The notes under the pieces were generated by a model. That model was given only the letters and a program-made list of their open reading frames with translations, was not told the origin of the DNA and did no database searches. Shown here piece after piece: positions 1 through 8,817 of a stretch of DNA of 64,000 nucleotides (position 1 is the first letter of the stretch; each line of letters starts with the position of its first letter). This DNA is from Geochorda sp036562495. GTDB taxonomy: Bacteria > Bacillota > Limnochordia > Limnochordales > Geochordaceae. Made by a program: the position numbers and the translations under genes. The DNA is taken from NCBI GenBank assembly GCA_036562495.1, contig DATCKA010000104.1, forward strand, positions 8,927-72,926, in the 5' to 3' direction.

Positions 1-2
1 CG

Positions 3-211
3 AGCCCGGGGGCGTCGGCGTCCCCCTGGGCGACCCTCGCGGCGCACCTCGCCACCTGGCAGCTGGCCACGCACACGGCCTGGACATCGCCCCCGCCGGG
101 CCTCCCCGATGCCGGCGCCACGCCTCTCTCCCCGCGGCGCGGCGCCATCGTGCCTCGGCCGCTGTCCTCGTCCGACGGGCGGCCCTCGGCCGGCACGGAG
201 GGGCGGCCGTG
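3..211 (+). CDS. C-terminal end of an unrecognised protein (5' end outside window)
   Basis: An open frame runs in from the left edge and ends with a TGA that overlaps the GTG start of the next gene (GTGA), the usual coupling in this genome. About 69 codons are visible and nearly every third base is G or C, which is what real genes here look like and supports this frame over the other two. The visible part has a short helix-like segment rich in Leu, Ala, Thr and Trp followed by a Pro/Ser/Arg-rich tail. I cannot name the family. A methylmalonyl-CoA mutase subunit would be a natural partner of the MeaB gene downstream, but nothing in this tail shows a B12-binding motif. Confidence 0.5.
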
Positions 212-1210
212 AGCGAGGGTCGCCCGGAGAGCGGCGGCACGGCCTCGCCCTCGCTGGCGGCCCGGGTGCAGGCCGGCGATCGTCTTGCCCTGGCCCGTGC
301 GTTGACGCTGGTGGAGAGCCTCCCCTTCGAAGGGGACGATGGAGACCGCGGCGTCTCCCCGGACCTGGCACCTCTGCTGACCGGCAGGGTCCGGGCGCAC
401 GTCGTCGGTGTGACGGGGGCGCCCGGAGCCGGCAAGAGCACGCTGGTGGGTCGCCTGGCGATGCACCTGCGCGAGCGGGGCCGCCGGGTGGGGGTGCTCG
501 CGGTGGACCCCTCGAGCCCCTTCTCAGGGGGCGCGCTCCTGGGCGATCGGGTGCGCATGGCGGTACCTGCCGCCGATCCGGGGCTCTTCGTGCGCAGCGT
601 GGCGAGCCGGGGTCACCAGGGGGGCCTGGCGCTGGCCGTCTTCCGCATGGTGCGGGTGATGGCGGCAGCCGGGATGGAGATGGTGCTGGTGGAGACCGTC
701 GGCGCAGGCCAAAACGACGTGGGCGTGCTGGGGGTCGCCGACACGGTGGTGCTGGTGCTCAACCCGGCCACCGGCGACGAGATCCAGGCCCTCAAGGCAG
801 GCATCGTCGAGATCGGCGACGTGATGGTGATCAACAAGGCCGACCTGCCCGGCGCGGAGGAGACGTACCGAGCCGTGACGTCGGCCCTCGCGATCACGCC
901 CTCGCTCGACCCCGGCTGGCGCGTGCCGGTGGTGAGAGTCTCAGCCTTGCAGGATCAAGGCCTGGACACGCTCATCGAGGCGCTCGAGCGCCACCGCAGT
1001 CATCTGTCGAGCAGCCCCGCCGGGTTACGCCGTCGGCGCCTCCAGGCCGAATGGGAGCTGCGCGCTGCCCTGCTGGCCGCGGTCGAGCGGCGCCTCGTGG
1101 CCCCGCTGATGGCCTCGGGCCGGTGGGCCGAGCTCGTGGAGCGCCTGGCCGGCGGCGAGCTGTCGGCGGATGCAGCTGCCGAAGCGGTGCTGGGCTCTCT
1201 CAACCCTTGA
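209..1210 (+). CDS. meaB: MeaB/ArgK-family P-loop GTPase
   Basis: A 333-residue SIMIBI-class GTPase of the kind that protects and reloads adenosylcobalamin mutases such as methylmalonyl-CoA mutase. Visible motifs in order: Walker A GAPGAGKST near residue 70, the switch segment DPSSPF near 103, the family signature VETVGAGQ near 165, and the guanine-specificity motif NKAD near 211. Length agrees with the family (about 310-340). The GTG start overlaps the stop of the gene before it. Its 3' end overlaps the 3' end of the convergent sugar permease by 11 bases. No mutase gene lies in the visible window, so its client enzyme is not known from this sequence. Confidence 0.9.
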   Translation: MSEGRPESGGTASPSLAARVQAGDRLALARALTLVESLPFEGDDGDRGVSPDLAPLLTGRVRAHVVGVTGAPGAGKSTLVGRLAMHLRERGRRVGVLAVDPSSPFSGGALLGDRVRMAVPAADPGLFVRSVASRGHQGGLALAVFRMVRVMAAAGMEMVLVETVGAGQNDVGVLGVADTVVLVLNPATGDEIQALKAGIVEIGDVMVINKADLPGAEETYRAVTSALAITPSLDPGWRVPVVRVSALQDQGLDTLIEALERHRSHLSSSPAGLRRRRLQAEWELRAALLAAVERRLVAPLMASGRWAELVERLAGGELSADAAAEAVLGSLNP

Positions 1211-2129
1211 CGGCGCCGGCCAGGATGCCGCGCACGAAGTAGCGCTGCAGCGCGAAGAAGACCACCACCGGCACGATCATCGAGACGAAGGCGGCTGCCG
1301 TCAGCACGTGCCAGTCCTGCCCGTAGCTCCCCACCAGGCTGCTCAGCTTGAGGGTGAGGGGCGCCGTCGCCGACCCTCCACCCAGGTAGATGAGGGCCAC
1401 CAGCAGGTCGTTCCACACCCACAGGAACTGGAAGATGCCCAGCGACGCCAGGGCCGGCGTCGACATGGGCAACGCGAGCCGGAAGAAGGCCGACAGCGGC
1501 GAGGCGCCGTCGATGTAGGCCGACTCGAACAGCTCGGCTGGCAGCGACCCGAAGAAGTTGCGCATCAGGTAGACGGCAAACGGCAACCCGTAGCCCGTGT
1601 GCGCAAGCCAGATGCCCACCAGGCTGCCGGCCAGCCCCAGCTGGTTGTAGATGCGCAGCACCGGGATGAAGGTCATCTGCAGCGGCACCACGAGAAACGC
1701 CACCACCGTCAGGAAGAGGGCCTGCCTTCCGGGGAAGTCGAGCCAGGCGAAGGCGAAGGCCGCGAAGGATGCCACCAGGATCGGCAGCACGGTGGCGGGC
1801 AGCGCGATGGCGAAGCTGTTGAAGAAGGCCCGGGCCATACCCTGCTGCGCCAGAACGTGCTGGTAGTTGGCCAGCGTCCACCGGGTGAGGTCGAAGGGAT
1901 TGGCGAAGACCGTCCACCATCCGGAGTTGAGGACGTCGCTGGCCGGACGCAGCGAGCTGACCAATAGCCCCAGGGTCGGCAAGAACCAGGCCAACGCCGT
2001 CAGCACCACCACCATGTGCACGACGACGTTTGGTCCGCTGACTCCTAGGGTGGCCGTACCGGCCGGGTGGGCCGGCCGGACGCGGAAAGATGCCCGGATG
2101 CCGGGGCGAGGGGTCGGTGGGTTGTTCAT
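1200..2129 (-). CDS. Carbohydrate ABC transporter permease, MalG type
   Basis: A 309-residue inner-membrane permease of the MalG/CUT1 class. It has about six membrane segments and the EAA loop around ELFESAYIDGAS, which docks onto the transporter ATPase. The ATG overlaps the stop of the upstream permease as ATGA, so I took that start instead of the much longer open frame that continues upstream through the other permease. It is the last gene of a binding-protein / permease / permease operon. No ATPase gene is present; CUT1 transporters in Gram-positives commonly borrow a shared MsmX-type ATPase. The sugar is not predictable from sequence alone. Confidence 0.9.
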   Translation of the reverse strand: MNNPPTPRPGIRASFRVRPAHPAGTATLGVSGPNVVVHMVVVLTALAWFLPTLGLLVSSLRPASDVLNSGWWTVFANPFDLTRWTLANYQHVLAQQGMARAFFNSFAIALPATVLPILVASFAAFAFAWLDFPGRQALFLTVVAFLVVPLQMTFIPVLRIYNQLGLAGSLVGIWLAHTGYGLPFAVYLMRNFFGSLPAELFESAYIDGASPLSAFFRLALPMSTPALASLGIFQFLWVWNDLLVALIYLGGGSATAPLTLKLSSLVGSYGQDWHVLTAAAFVSMIVPVVVFFALQRYFVRGILAGAVKG

Positions 2130-2995
2130 CGTGTGGCCTCCTGCTGCCGGAAGCGGCGGATGTTGGCCAGCATGACCGGCACGATGGCCATGAAGAGGAT
2201 GACGGCGATGGCGCTGGCGCGCCCGAAGTGACGGAACTGGAACATCTCCTTGTACATGCGGTTGGCCATCACCTCGGTGCCGAAGTTGCCGTTGGTCATG
2301 ACGTAGACGATGTCGAAGACCTTGAGCACGTTGATCACCATGGTGGTGGCCACCACCGCCACCGTCGACTGCATGACGGGCAGGCTGATGCGCCAGAAGA
2401 CCTGCCACTCGTTGGCGCCGTCGACCCGGGCCGCCTCGAGGAGCTCCTTGGGGATGCCCTTGTAGGCCGCGGAGAGCACCACCATGGCGAACCCGGTCCA
2501 GATCCAGACGCCCACCACGATGAGGGCCAGGTTGTTGACCCACGGCTGGGTGATGAGCCATCCCACGGGCTCCCGGCCCAACATGACCATGATCTGGTTG
2601 GCCAACCCGATCTGAGGGGCACCGGCCGGGCGATAGGCGTAGACGAACTTCCAGATGACGCCCGCCCCCACGAAGGAGATGGCCATCGGCAGGAAGATGA
2701 GAGCCTTGGCCGCTGCCTCGTAGCGCACCCGGTCGGTCAGGACGGCCAGAGCCAGCCCCAACCCGACCGTCAGCGTAGTGAACAGCACCAGCCACAGCAC
2801 GTTGTTGCGCAGGGCCGTAAGCATGGCGTTGGACGAGAAGAGGTCCACGTAGTTGCGCAGCCCCACGAACCGCTGCGACTGGCGGTCCAAGAGGCTCAAG
2901 TAGATGGTGGCCAGCGTGGGGTAGGCCAGGTAGAAGCCGATCAGCAGCAGCGCAGGGGCTGTGAAGCCCCAGGCCCATGCGCCTCCGCGGCGCAT
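2126..2995 (-). CDS. Carbohydrate ABC transporter permease, MalF type
   Basis: A 289-residue integral membrane protein with about six hydrophobic segments. The EAA loop is seen around ELLEAARVDGANEWQ, typical of MalF/UgpA-like sugar permeases. It follows the binding-protein gene on the minus strand after a gap that holds a strong hairpin, and it is translationally coupled to the MalG-type permease by a 4-base overlap. Together they form the membrane channel of a CUT1 sugar importer. Start is the ATG at the beginning of the hydrophobic N-terminus, matching the family's usual length. Confidence 0.9.
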   Translation of the reverse strand: MRRGGAWAWGFTAPALLLIGFYLAYPTLATIYLSLLDRQSQRFVGLRNYVDLFSSNAMLTALRNNVLWLVLFTTLTVGLGLALAVLTDRVRYEAAAKALIFLPMAISFVGAGVIWKFVYAYRPAGAPQIGLANQIMVMLGREPVGWLITQPWVNNLALIVVGVWIWTGFAMVVLSAAYKGIPKELLEAARVDGANEWQVFWRISLPVMQSTVAVVATTMVINVLKVFDIVYVMTNGNFGTEVMANRMYKEMFQFRHFGRASAIAVILFMAIVPVMLANIRRFRQQEATR

Positions 2996-3025
2996 CGTGC
3001 CCTCACCTCCAACGCGGGGACGGCC

Positions 3026-3056
3026 GAGGGGGCCGGGTGCCAGCCCCGACCCCCTC
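3026..3056 (-). other. Intercistronic hairpin between binding-protein and permease genes
   Basis: An inverted repeat with 12-base arms and a 7-base loop begins 12 bases after the binding-protein stop codon. In minus-strand RNA the arms pair fully with one U-G wobble; in plus-strand RNA the same position would be a C-A mismatch, so the structure belongs to the transporter transcript. No T-run follows. Hairpins here commonly stabilise the upstream message or partly stop transcription, giving more binding protein than permease. That role is inferred. Confidence 0.6.
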
Positions 3057-3067
3057 GGGGGAGATCG

Positions 3068-4366
3068 TCATCGGCCGTAAGCGTCCTGGGCCTGGGCTTC
3101 GATGCTCTCCAGCACGCTGTCGAGGTCCTCGCCACCGACGTAGCGCAGGATGCCCTCCCAGAAGGCGCCGGAGCCCACCGCCGCCGGCATCAGGTCCGAG
3201 CCGTCGAAGCGGAAGACCTGGGCGCTCACCAGGATCTGGGCGGCCTTGCGGGTGAGAGGATCCCGATAGGCCTCCATGGGTACCGCACGGTTGGCCGACA
3301 CCTTGCCCAGGGCGGCCACCCAGCGCTGCTGCGCCTCGGGCGAGGCCAGGTAGCGCATCAGCGCCCGGGCCTCGGGCGTGTCCCGCAGCATGGCGACCAT
3401 GTCCGCGGCGCCGAGGGCGGGGGTGCCCCACTTGGGATCGATGGGCGGCAGCGCGAAGAAGTCGTAGTCCTTACCCGCGACCAGGTTGGGGTTGGCCTGC
3501 AGGATGAAGCTCTGGATGAAGGTGGCCTGCCGGTGCAGGTACGCCCTGGGCGGCTCGGTAAACAGGAAGCTCACCGCATCACCGAAGTTGGTCGACAGCG
3601 CGCCGGTGGTGCCGCCGTACACGTAGCGCGGGTTGCGAGCGATCTGCCCGAAGATCTCCCAGGCCTTGCGCACCGCCGGGTGGGTCCAGGAGATCTCGTG
3701 GGCCACCCATTGGTCATAGACTTCGGGGCCGGCCGTGCGCAGCATGATGTCCTCGATCCAGTCGGTGCCCGGCCAGCCGCTGGCGGCGCCGCTCTCCAGC
3801 CCGATGGCCCACGGGGTGGCGCCCGTGCCGGCGATCTTGTCCGACAGCGCCATCATCTCGTCCCACGTGGTGGGCACGGCATAGCCCCGGGCCGCGAAGG
3901 CCTTGGGGTTGTACCAGACCAGGCTCTTGAGGTCGGCGGAGATGAAGATGGCGTAGAGCTTGCCCTGATAGCTCCCGAGGTCGAGCCAGACCGGCGCGTA
4001 CTGGCTCCGCAGAGTCTGCATGTCGAGCACCTTGGAGAGATCCACCAGGTGGCCCTCCGCGGCCAGCTCCACCATCTGACCGGGGTTGGGCAGGGCCGCC
4101 ACGTCAGGTGGGTTGCCCGCCGCCACCCGGGTGGTCAGCACCGCGACGAGGTCACGGGTGCCGGTGAACTCCACTTCGATGCCGGTCTCCTGCTCGAAGG
4201 GCTCCAGCACCTTCAAGAAGGCCTCCAGCTCCTGGCCGCCCCACGTGCCCAGCATGGTGACGCGCCCGGCACCCAGCGCCGGGAGGCTGAAGAGGACGGC
4301 CACAGCGGTCGCCAGGACGACCATCTTCGCCATGCGGCCCGCGGTGCGATGCAGACGTCGCTGCAT
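3068..4366 (-). CDS. Extracellular sugar-binding protein of an ABC transporter
   Basis: A 432-residue solute-binding protein of family 1 (MalE/UgpB-like). It starts with a basic stretch, a hydrophobic signal segment and an Ala-rich cleavage region (about residues 1-35), then a typical beta strand followed by TWGG. Mid-protein features such as the TWDEM segment and the WPGTDWIED segment resemble other CUT1 binding proteins. I chose the ATG preceded by AGGGGG seven to eight bases upstream; a longer in-frame start adds a hydrophilic extension before the signal peptide and is less likely. No lipobox Cys is evident, so anchoring is uncertain. It heads an operon with two permeases and lies next to a LacI regulator. 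Confidence 0.88.
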   Translation of the reverse strand: MQRRLHRTAGRMAKMVVLATAVAVLFSLPALGAGRVTMLGTWGGQELEAFLKVLEPFEQETGIEVEFTGTRDLVAVLTTRVAAGNPPDVAALPNPGQMVELAAEGHLVDLSKVLDMQTLRSQYAPVWLDLGSYQGKLYAIFISADLKSLVWYNPKAFAARGYAVPTTWDEMMALSDKIAGTGATPWAIGLESGAASGWPGTDWIEDIMLRTAGPEVYDQWVAHEISWTHPAVRKAWEIFGQIARNPRYVYGGTTGALSTNFGDAVSFLFTEPPRAYLHRQATFIQSFILQANPNLVAGKDYDFFALPPIDPKWGTPALGAADMVAMLRDTPEARALMRYLASPEAQQRWVAALGKVSANRAVPMEAYRDPLTRKAAQILVSAQVFRFDGSDLMPAAVGSGAFWEGILRYVGGEDLDSVLESIEAQAQDAYGR

Positions 4367-4490
4367 GAGTCTTTCCCCCTCTCGAGGATTCGGCACGCTC
4401 ATCCGTCCACGCCAAATGCGCAAACCGTCACGAAAGTCGCTCGCCCGTCTCACCCCCCTGCGCCCTCTCGGGCGTCGCAGCCCGCCGCCC

Positions 4491-5549
4491 CTACCGCGGG
4501 GCGGTCGAGCCTCCAGGCTCGAGCGTGCAGGGTAGCACCACCTGACGGGGGCCCCCCGGCTTGGCGTGGGACGCCCCGGAGGCCGGCGCGACCTGCTCGA
4601 GCAGCATCTCGACGGCGACGCTGCCCAGTTGACGGATGGGCTGGACCACGGTGGTGAGAGGCGGGTCCACCATCCGTGCCAGGCCGATGCCGTCGAAGCC
4701 CACGACGGAGACGTCGGCAGGCACCTGCAAACCGCACTCTCGCAGGGCTGCGACGGCTCCCATGGCCATCAGGTCGTTGCTGGCGAAGAGCGCCGTCAAC
4801 CGTACCTCGCCGCAAGCGGCACGCTCGGCCTCGAGCAGGCGGCGCGCCGCGATCTGCCCGCCGGAAAGGGTGAAGTCGCCCTCCGCGAGCCGGTGCGCGG
4901 GCACCTCGAGACCCGCCTCCCGCATGGCCTCCAGGAAGCCCCGCACCCGCTGCTGGGCCGCCGTGAGGTGCGACGGTCCGGAGATGCAGGCGATGTGCCG
5001 GTGGCCCAGCTCCACCAGGTGCCGTACGGCCATGGCCGCGCCGCCGACGTTGTCGCCGTCGACGGCGTAGATGTCGGCCCGGTCGGGCGAGCCCAGGGCC
5101 ACGCACGGCAGGCCCTGCTCCTGCAGGAAGTCGAGGCGGGCGTCGCTCACCTGCACCTCCGTCACCAGCACCGCATCCACCATCCGCCCCACGACCAGCT
5201 CCCGCAGGCTGCCGCCCCCCGAGCCTCGGGCGTCATCGGAGGAGGTCAAGACCAGGTTGTAGCCGGCGGCGGTGAGGCCGTCCCCGACGGCACCGAGGAA
5301 GTCGAGGAAGAAGGGGTCGGAGAAGCTCCTCGGCGACGAAGGTGCTGCTACCGCCACCATCCACGTGCGGCCGCGCGCCAGCGCCCGCGCCACGCGGTGC
5401 GGCGTATATCCGAGCTGCCGGGCCGCAGCCTCGACGCGCCGGCGTGTCGCCGGGCTGACCCGCGCGTCGCCGGCCAGCGCCCGGGAGACCGTCGACTTTG
5501 AGACCCCCGCAACCCGCGCCACGTCGGCCATGCTGGGATTCATGACCAT
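4491..5549 (-). CDS. LacI-family transcriptional regulator
   Basis: A 352-residue LacI/GalR repressor. The N-terminal helix-turn-helix is clear (MADVARVAGVSKSTVSRAL) followed by the hinge-helix region, then a periplasmic-binding-like sugar-sensing domain with VSVVGFDGIGLA, the usual segment near the C-terminus. Two ATGs lie close together before the HTH (5549 and 5543) and neither has a strong ribosome site, so the exact start is uncertain. It is encoded just upstream of the sugar transporter operon on the same strand, so it probably controls that operon. A perfect 14-base palindrome sits about ten bases before the start and suggests autoregulation. Confidence 0.9.
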   Translation of the reverse strand: MVMNPSMADVARVAGVSKSTVSRALAGDARVSPATRRRVEAAARQLGYTPHRVARALARGRTWMVAVAAPSSPRSFSDPFFLDFLGAVGDGLTAAGYNLVLTSSDDARGSGGGSLRELVVGRMVDAVLVTEVQVSDARLDFLQEQGLPCVALGSPDRADIYAVDGDNVGGAAMAVRHLVELGHRHIACISGPSHLTAAQQRVRGFLEAMREAGLEVPAHRLAEGDFTLSGGQIAARRLLEAERAACGEVRLTALFASNDLMAMGAVAALRECGLQVPADVSVVGFDGIGLARMVDPPLTTVVQPIRQLGSVAVEMLLEQVAPASGASHAKPGGPRQVVLPCTLEPGGSTAPR

Positions 5550-5558
5550 TTCGTGGAA

Positions 5559-5572
5559 TACAACCGGTTGTA
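5559..5572. promoter_or_regulatory. Palindromic LacI-type operator
   Basis: TACAACCGGTTGTA is a perfect 14-base palindrome with a central CCGG. Its place, immediately before the start of a LacI-family gene, and its central CG step match the operators of LacI/GalR proteins. The likely role is negative autoregulation. I did not find a second perfect copy in front of the binding-protein gene. Confidence 0.6.
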
Positions 5573-5730
5573 CCCGGCGCGGGCTTCGACGCGGCCTGCA
5601 TGACTCCTGCTGGGGAGGGCTGGGGCCGTCCGGGCGTGACCCGCCCTCGCGCCGGCAGGCTGGCCGGATGGGCCGGTCGAACATCCCCCCGGGCCCGTGC
5701 GGGCACCTCTATCAAGAGCGAGCGAAGGCC

Positions 5731-6360
5731 ATGCCATTCCGGCAAGCGAGCTCATCCTCGTCCACAGGCGAGGGGCCCTACACCGCCCTCGTCCGCGACG
5801 CGCTGGCGGCGGGACCGCCCCCGGCAACGGGGGGCTGGCCGGGCTTGCGTCCGGCCGCGGTCCTGGTGCCCATCGTCTGCTGCCCCGGGGGTGAGCGCCT
5901 GATCTTGACCCGACGTACGGACCAGGTGGAGTACCACAAGGGTCAGATCTCGTTTCCGGGAGGGGCCGTGGACCCGGGCGACCGAGACCGCGTCGAGACG
6001 GCGCTGCGGGAGAGCCGGGAGGAGATCGGGCTCGAGCCGCGAGACGTCGAAGTGTTGGGCAGGCTCGACGAGGTGCCGGTCACCCGGTCCGGCTTCTGCA
6101 TCACACCGGTGGTGGGCGTCATCCACAAGAGCCCCTATCCCTGGGTGGTCAACCCCGCCGAGGTGGCCGAGGTCCTGGAGGTGCCGCTGGCCTGGCTGCT
6201 CCGGCCCGCCTTCCCCCGCATCCGCACGCTCGACGACGGGCATGGGCGGGCGGTGGAGGACTACGTGTTCGAGTGGCAGGGGCACATCATCTGGGGCGCG
6301 ACGGGGCGCATCGTCAAGAGTCTGCTGGATCGCATCCGGTCGGGCATGGGGCCCCGCTGA
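5731..6360 (+). CDS. NUDIX hydrolase, CoA pyrophosphatase (NudL-like)
   Basis: A 209-residue NUDIX enzyme. It carries the CoA-pyrophosphatase signature before the NUDIX box (EYHKGQISFPGG), then an extended NUDIX helix with REEIGLE, the catalytic Glu residues that hold Mg. This subgroup splits CoA and derivatives into phosphopantetheine and 3',5'-ADP. The ATG at 5731 gives the normal length; the open frame upstream overlaps the promoter side of the LacI gene. It stands divergent from the LacI gene and 19 bases ahead of a cell-wall amidase on the same strand. Confidence 0.85.
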   Translation: MPFRQASSSSSTGEGPYTALVRDALAAGPPPATGGWPGLRPAAVLVPIVCCPGGERLILTRRTDQVEYHKGQISFPGGAVDPGDRDRVETALRESREEIGLEPRDVEVLGRLDEVPVTRSGFCITPVVGVIHKSPYPWVVNPAEVAEVLEVPLAWLLRPAFPRIRTLDDGHGRAVEDYVFEWQGHIIWGATGRIVKSLLDRIRSGMGPR

Positions 6361-6379
6361 GGTCTCATAACAGTGGCCC

Positions 6380-7213
6380 ATGGGCCGTTTCAACCGGGCC
6401 GTCGGGGGCGGCCGATGGGCTGTCGCGGATTGGAGCCTGTGGGGCCTGGGGCTGCTGGTGCTGGCCGGGATCGTGGCCGCGGCCATCCGTTGGGGCACCG
6501 GCCTGCCCCACCTGGACCGGCTGCCGTGGCTGGGGCGTCCGCCGGCACCGGCACCACCCCCGCCTCCTCCGCCCCTGCACGGCGTGGTGGTAGCCGTCGA
6601 CCCCGGCCACGGGGGCGCGGACGGAGGGGTGACCCACGCCGGTGTCAAGGAGAAGGACGTCAACCTGGCCGTGGCGCTGCTCCTGCGGGACCGCCTGGAG
6701 GCGCTCGGCGCGCGGGTCGTCATGACCCGGGAGGACGACCGCGACAACCTCCTCGACAACCGCGCCAGCCTCAACCTTCGTCTCTACAAGGCCCGGCAGG
6801 GGGAGGCGCAGCTTCTGCTGAGCATCCACGCCAACAGCTTCCCCGACTCGAGCCAGTGGGGCGGGCAAACCTTCTATCACCCGGACTCGGCCGAAGGACG
6901 TCGCCTGGCGCTGTTGGTGCAGGAGGAGCTGGTGCGGCTGGAGCCCGACAACTACCGGGAGGCCCTGGCCGCCAACTACTACATCCTTCGCAACAGCGAG
7001 ATCCCGGCGGCGCTGGTGGAGCTGGGCTTCCTCTCCAACCCCGACGACCGGCGCAAGCTGGTGGATCCAGGCTACCAGGCCAGTCTGGCCGACGCGCTGG
7101 CCCGGGCTGTGCAGCGGTTCGTGGATGGCGAGCAGGTGGAGAGTCGCCCCACGGCCGGGCGCCAGCCGCCTCCGGGCTTCCTCATGGAGATCTACCCGCC
7201 CGAGGTGTGGTGA
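6380..7213 (+). CDS. Membrane-anchored N-acetylmuramoyl-L-alanine amidase (CwlD-like)
   Basis: A 277-residue Amidase_3 protein. One membrane segment lies at about residues 20-38, followed by a Pro-rich linker and the zinc amidase domain. Ligands and catalytic residues are visible: His in VDPGHGG, Glu in VKEKDVN, His in LSIHANS and Glu in ALVELGFLSNP. It would cut the bond between MurNAc and the stem peptide on the outer face of the membrane. The architecture resembles CwlD, the spore-cortex amidase, but other Amidase_3 enzymes share it. Its 3' end overlaps the convergent F420-ligase-like gene by 32 bases. Confidence 0.88.
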   Translation: MGRFNRAVGGGRWAVADWSLWGLGLLVLAGIVAAAIRWGTGLPHLDRLPWLGRPPAPAPPPPPPPLHGVVVAVDPGHGGADGGVTHAGVKEKDVNLAVALLLRDRLEALGARVVMTREDDRDNLLDNRASLNLRLYKARQGEAQLLLSIHANSFPDSSQWGGQTFYHPDSAEGRRLALLVQEELVRLEPDNYREALAANYYILRNSEIPAALVELGFLSNPDDRRKLVDPGYQASLADALARAVQRFVDGEQVESRPTAGRQPPPGFLMEIYPPEVW

Positions 7214-7862
7214 CGCCATGGGAGAGCGAGTCTGGCAGGCGCTTGAGCAGGACGATGGGGGTCTGCTCGTCGTCGTTGCCCTGGGGATTGTGACGCAGGG
7301 CCTCCACCAGCGGCGCCGGATCCGCGGTGCCGGTGTAGGCGAGGATGTCCACGCATCCCAGGTCGTTGACGTCGACGATGAGGATGTCGAGCCCGACTCC
7401 TTGCTTGATGCGCCGCGCCAGCTCGTCGGGATCACGCGGACCCAGGACGATGTACCGGTCGAAGGGCGGCAGCGTGCCGCCGATGTCGTCGATGAACTGC
7501 AGCCCGTGCCCGGCCACGCGGAAGAAGAGCCCTCGCACGCCGAAGAGGCGCCCGGCGGCCGCCGCGGCGCCGGCCAGGAGCACGCGACATGCGCCGGCCT
7601 CCCGCATGGCCAGCTCCATGGCGGCGGGCGTGGCCAGACTCCCGTCCGGGTGGGCGAAGCGCCGCAGCACCCTGGCGAGAGGCCGGGGGCGCACGTCTTG
7701 CGGCAGCACCGCCCGCCCCTGGGCGATGGCCACCATCGACTCCGACAGCGCCACGACGTCGCCCGGGTCGGCCACGTCGGCGGTGTACCGGCGCACCACT
7801 TCCACCAGGTCCTCGCCGGGCGCGATGACGTGGGTACGGATGGCCAGCGGCTTATAAGGCAA
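7182..7862 (-). CDS. Coenzyme F420-0:L-glutamate ligase-like protein (CofE family)
   Basis: A 226-residue protein that resembles the CofE/F420_ligase family: an N-terminal segment with APGEDLVEVVRRY, then DVVALSESMVAIAQGR, and a central part with DIGGTLPPFDRYIV. In archaea and actinobacteria CofE adds glutamates to coenzyme F420. Many Firmicutes without F420 carry such homologues with unknown substrates, and no other F420 gene is visible here. It is the last gene of a minus-strand group after a decarboxylase and an amidase, overlapping the amidase by 11 bases. Family assignment is fairly secure; actual function is open. Confidence 0.7.
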   Translation of the reverse strand: MPYKPLAIRTHVIAPGEDLVEVVRRYTADVADPGDVVALSESMVAIAQGRAVLPQDVRPRPLARVLRRFAHPDGSLATPAAMELAMREAGACRVLLAGAAAAAGRLFGVRGLFFRVAGHGLQFIDDIGGTLPPFDRYIVLGPRDPDELARRIKQGVGLDILIVDVNDLGCVDILAYTGTADPAPLVEALRHNPQGNDDEQTPIVLLKRLPDSLSHGVTTPRAGRSP

Positions 7863-8817
7863 GGGCGACGCCCTCCCGCACGGGCGATTGGATGTGGTGG
7901 CGGACCAGGCCGTTTCGCAAGGCCTGGGCCAGCCGATCCCTAAAGACGGAGTTGCGCATCAGGGCCTCCTCCAGCGGGTTGGCCAGGCAGACCAGCTCCA
8001 CGGCGAGGAAGACGAGAGGCCAGGAGGCGGACAGCAGCCCCTCCGGCACCAGGGCGGCCTCGGCCTCTCGGACACCTCGGTCCGGGAGACCGGGCCACTC
8101 GCAAAGAGTGCGGTGCACGCGTACAGCCAGCTCCCGGGCCATGGCCGGGCCGTTTCGGCCACTCCCGGCGTACAGCACGCGCACGCCCCGGCACTCCGGA
8201 TCCGCCTCGTGGCCCGTGTGCAGGCTGACGAAGAGCTCTGCCCGGGCGGCCAGGGCCACCGCGGCTCGACGGGAGCCGTCCAGGGGGCGGTCGTCCCCCC
8301 GCGTCAGGTGCACCCGGCACCCTGCCTCGGTCAGGTGATGGACCAGCCGGGTGGCTACCTTGAGCACCACGTGACGCTCCTCGAGGTTGATGGGGCCTCG
8401 GGCGCCCCGGTCCGGGCCCCCGTGGGCGGGATCCACCACGACGACCCGCCCACGCAGCACCCGATGGAGCGGCGCCCGGCTCAACCGGATGCGCACGAGC
8501 GCGGGCAGCCCGGCCAGGGTCTCGACCGTCGGCGACGTGGCGGAGACGGGAAACTCGAGGGAGAGCCGGCACTCCACGCAATCGGGCCCGGCATGGCGCA
8601 CGGACAGCTCCCGTACCACCCCGTCGCCCACCGCGCGGTCGAAGGGGTCCATGTTGAGGCGCAGCCCCCACAGCCGTACGACGACCGTGCTCGAGCCGGC
8701 CGTGCCCACCTCCACGTGCCGCGGGAGCTGGGTGGCCTCGAACTCGACGACGCTCTGACCTGGGGCTCCGGCGCCGGACTCGATCCGGCTCCGGAGGTTG
8801 GTCACCCTCGGCTTCAT
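7852..8817 (-). CDS. N-acetylmuramoyl-L-alanine amidase with N-terminal beta domain
   Basis: A 321-residue protein with about 115 N-terminal residues predicted beta-rich, possibly an AMIN-like wall-binding domain, then an Amidase_3 domain. Zinc and catalytic residues look present but diverged: VDPAHGG, the Glu of LEERHV, SLHTGH and a Glu in FLAVELVCLANP. No signal peptide or membrane anchor is evident, which is odd for a wall hydrolase; either export is by another route or the start is further upstream. It overlaps the F420-ligase-like gene by 11 bases and follows the decarboxylase gene. Confidence 0.8.
   Translation of the reverse strand: MKPRVTNLRSRIESGAGAPGQSVVEFEATQLPRHVEVGTAGSSTVVVRLWGLRLNMDPFDRAVGDGVVRELSVRHAGPDCVECRLSLEFPVSATSPTVETLAGLPALVRIRLSRAPLHRVLRGRVVVVDPAHGGPDRGARGPINLEERHVVLKVATRLVHHLTEAGCRVHLTRGDDRPLDGSRRAAVALAARAELFVSLHTGHEADPECRGVRVLYAGSGRNGPAMARELAVRVHRTLCEWPGLPDRGVREAEAALVPEGLLSASWPLVFLAVELVCLANPLEEALMRNSVFRDRLAQALRNGLVRHHIQSPVREGVALAL

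Noticed and set aside
2090..4657. Very long open frame on the plus strand opposite the sugar transporter genes (similar ones oppose the vWA, LivF, MutY and lysS genes)
   Set aside because: The translated product is low-complexity His/Asp/Gly/Arg-rich, typical of antisense frames in high-G+C DNA, and the genes on the other strand have clear domains.
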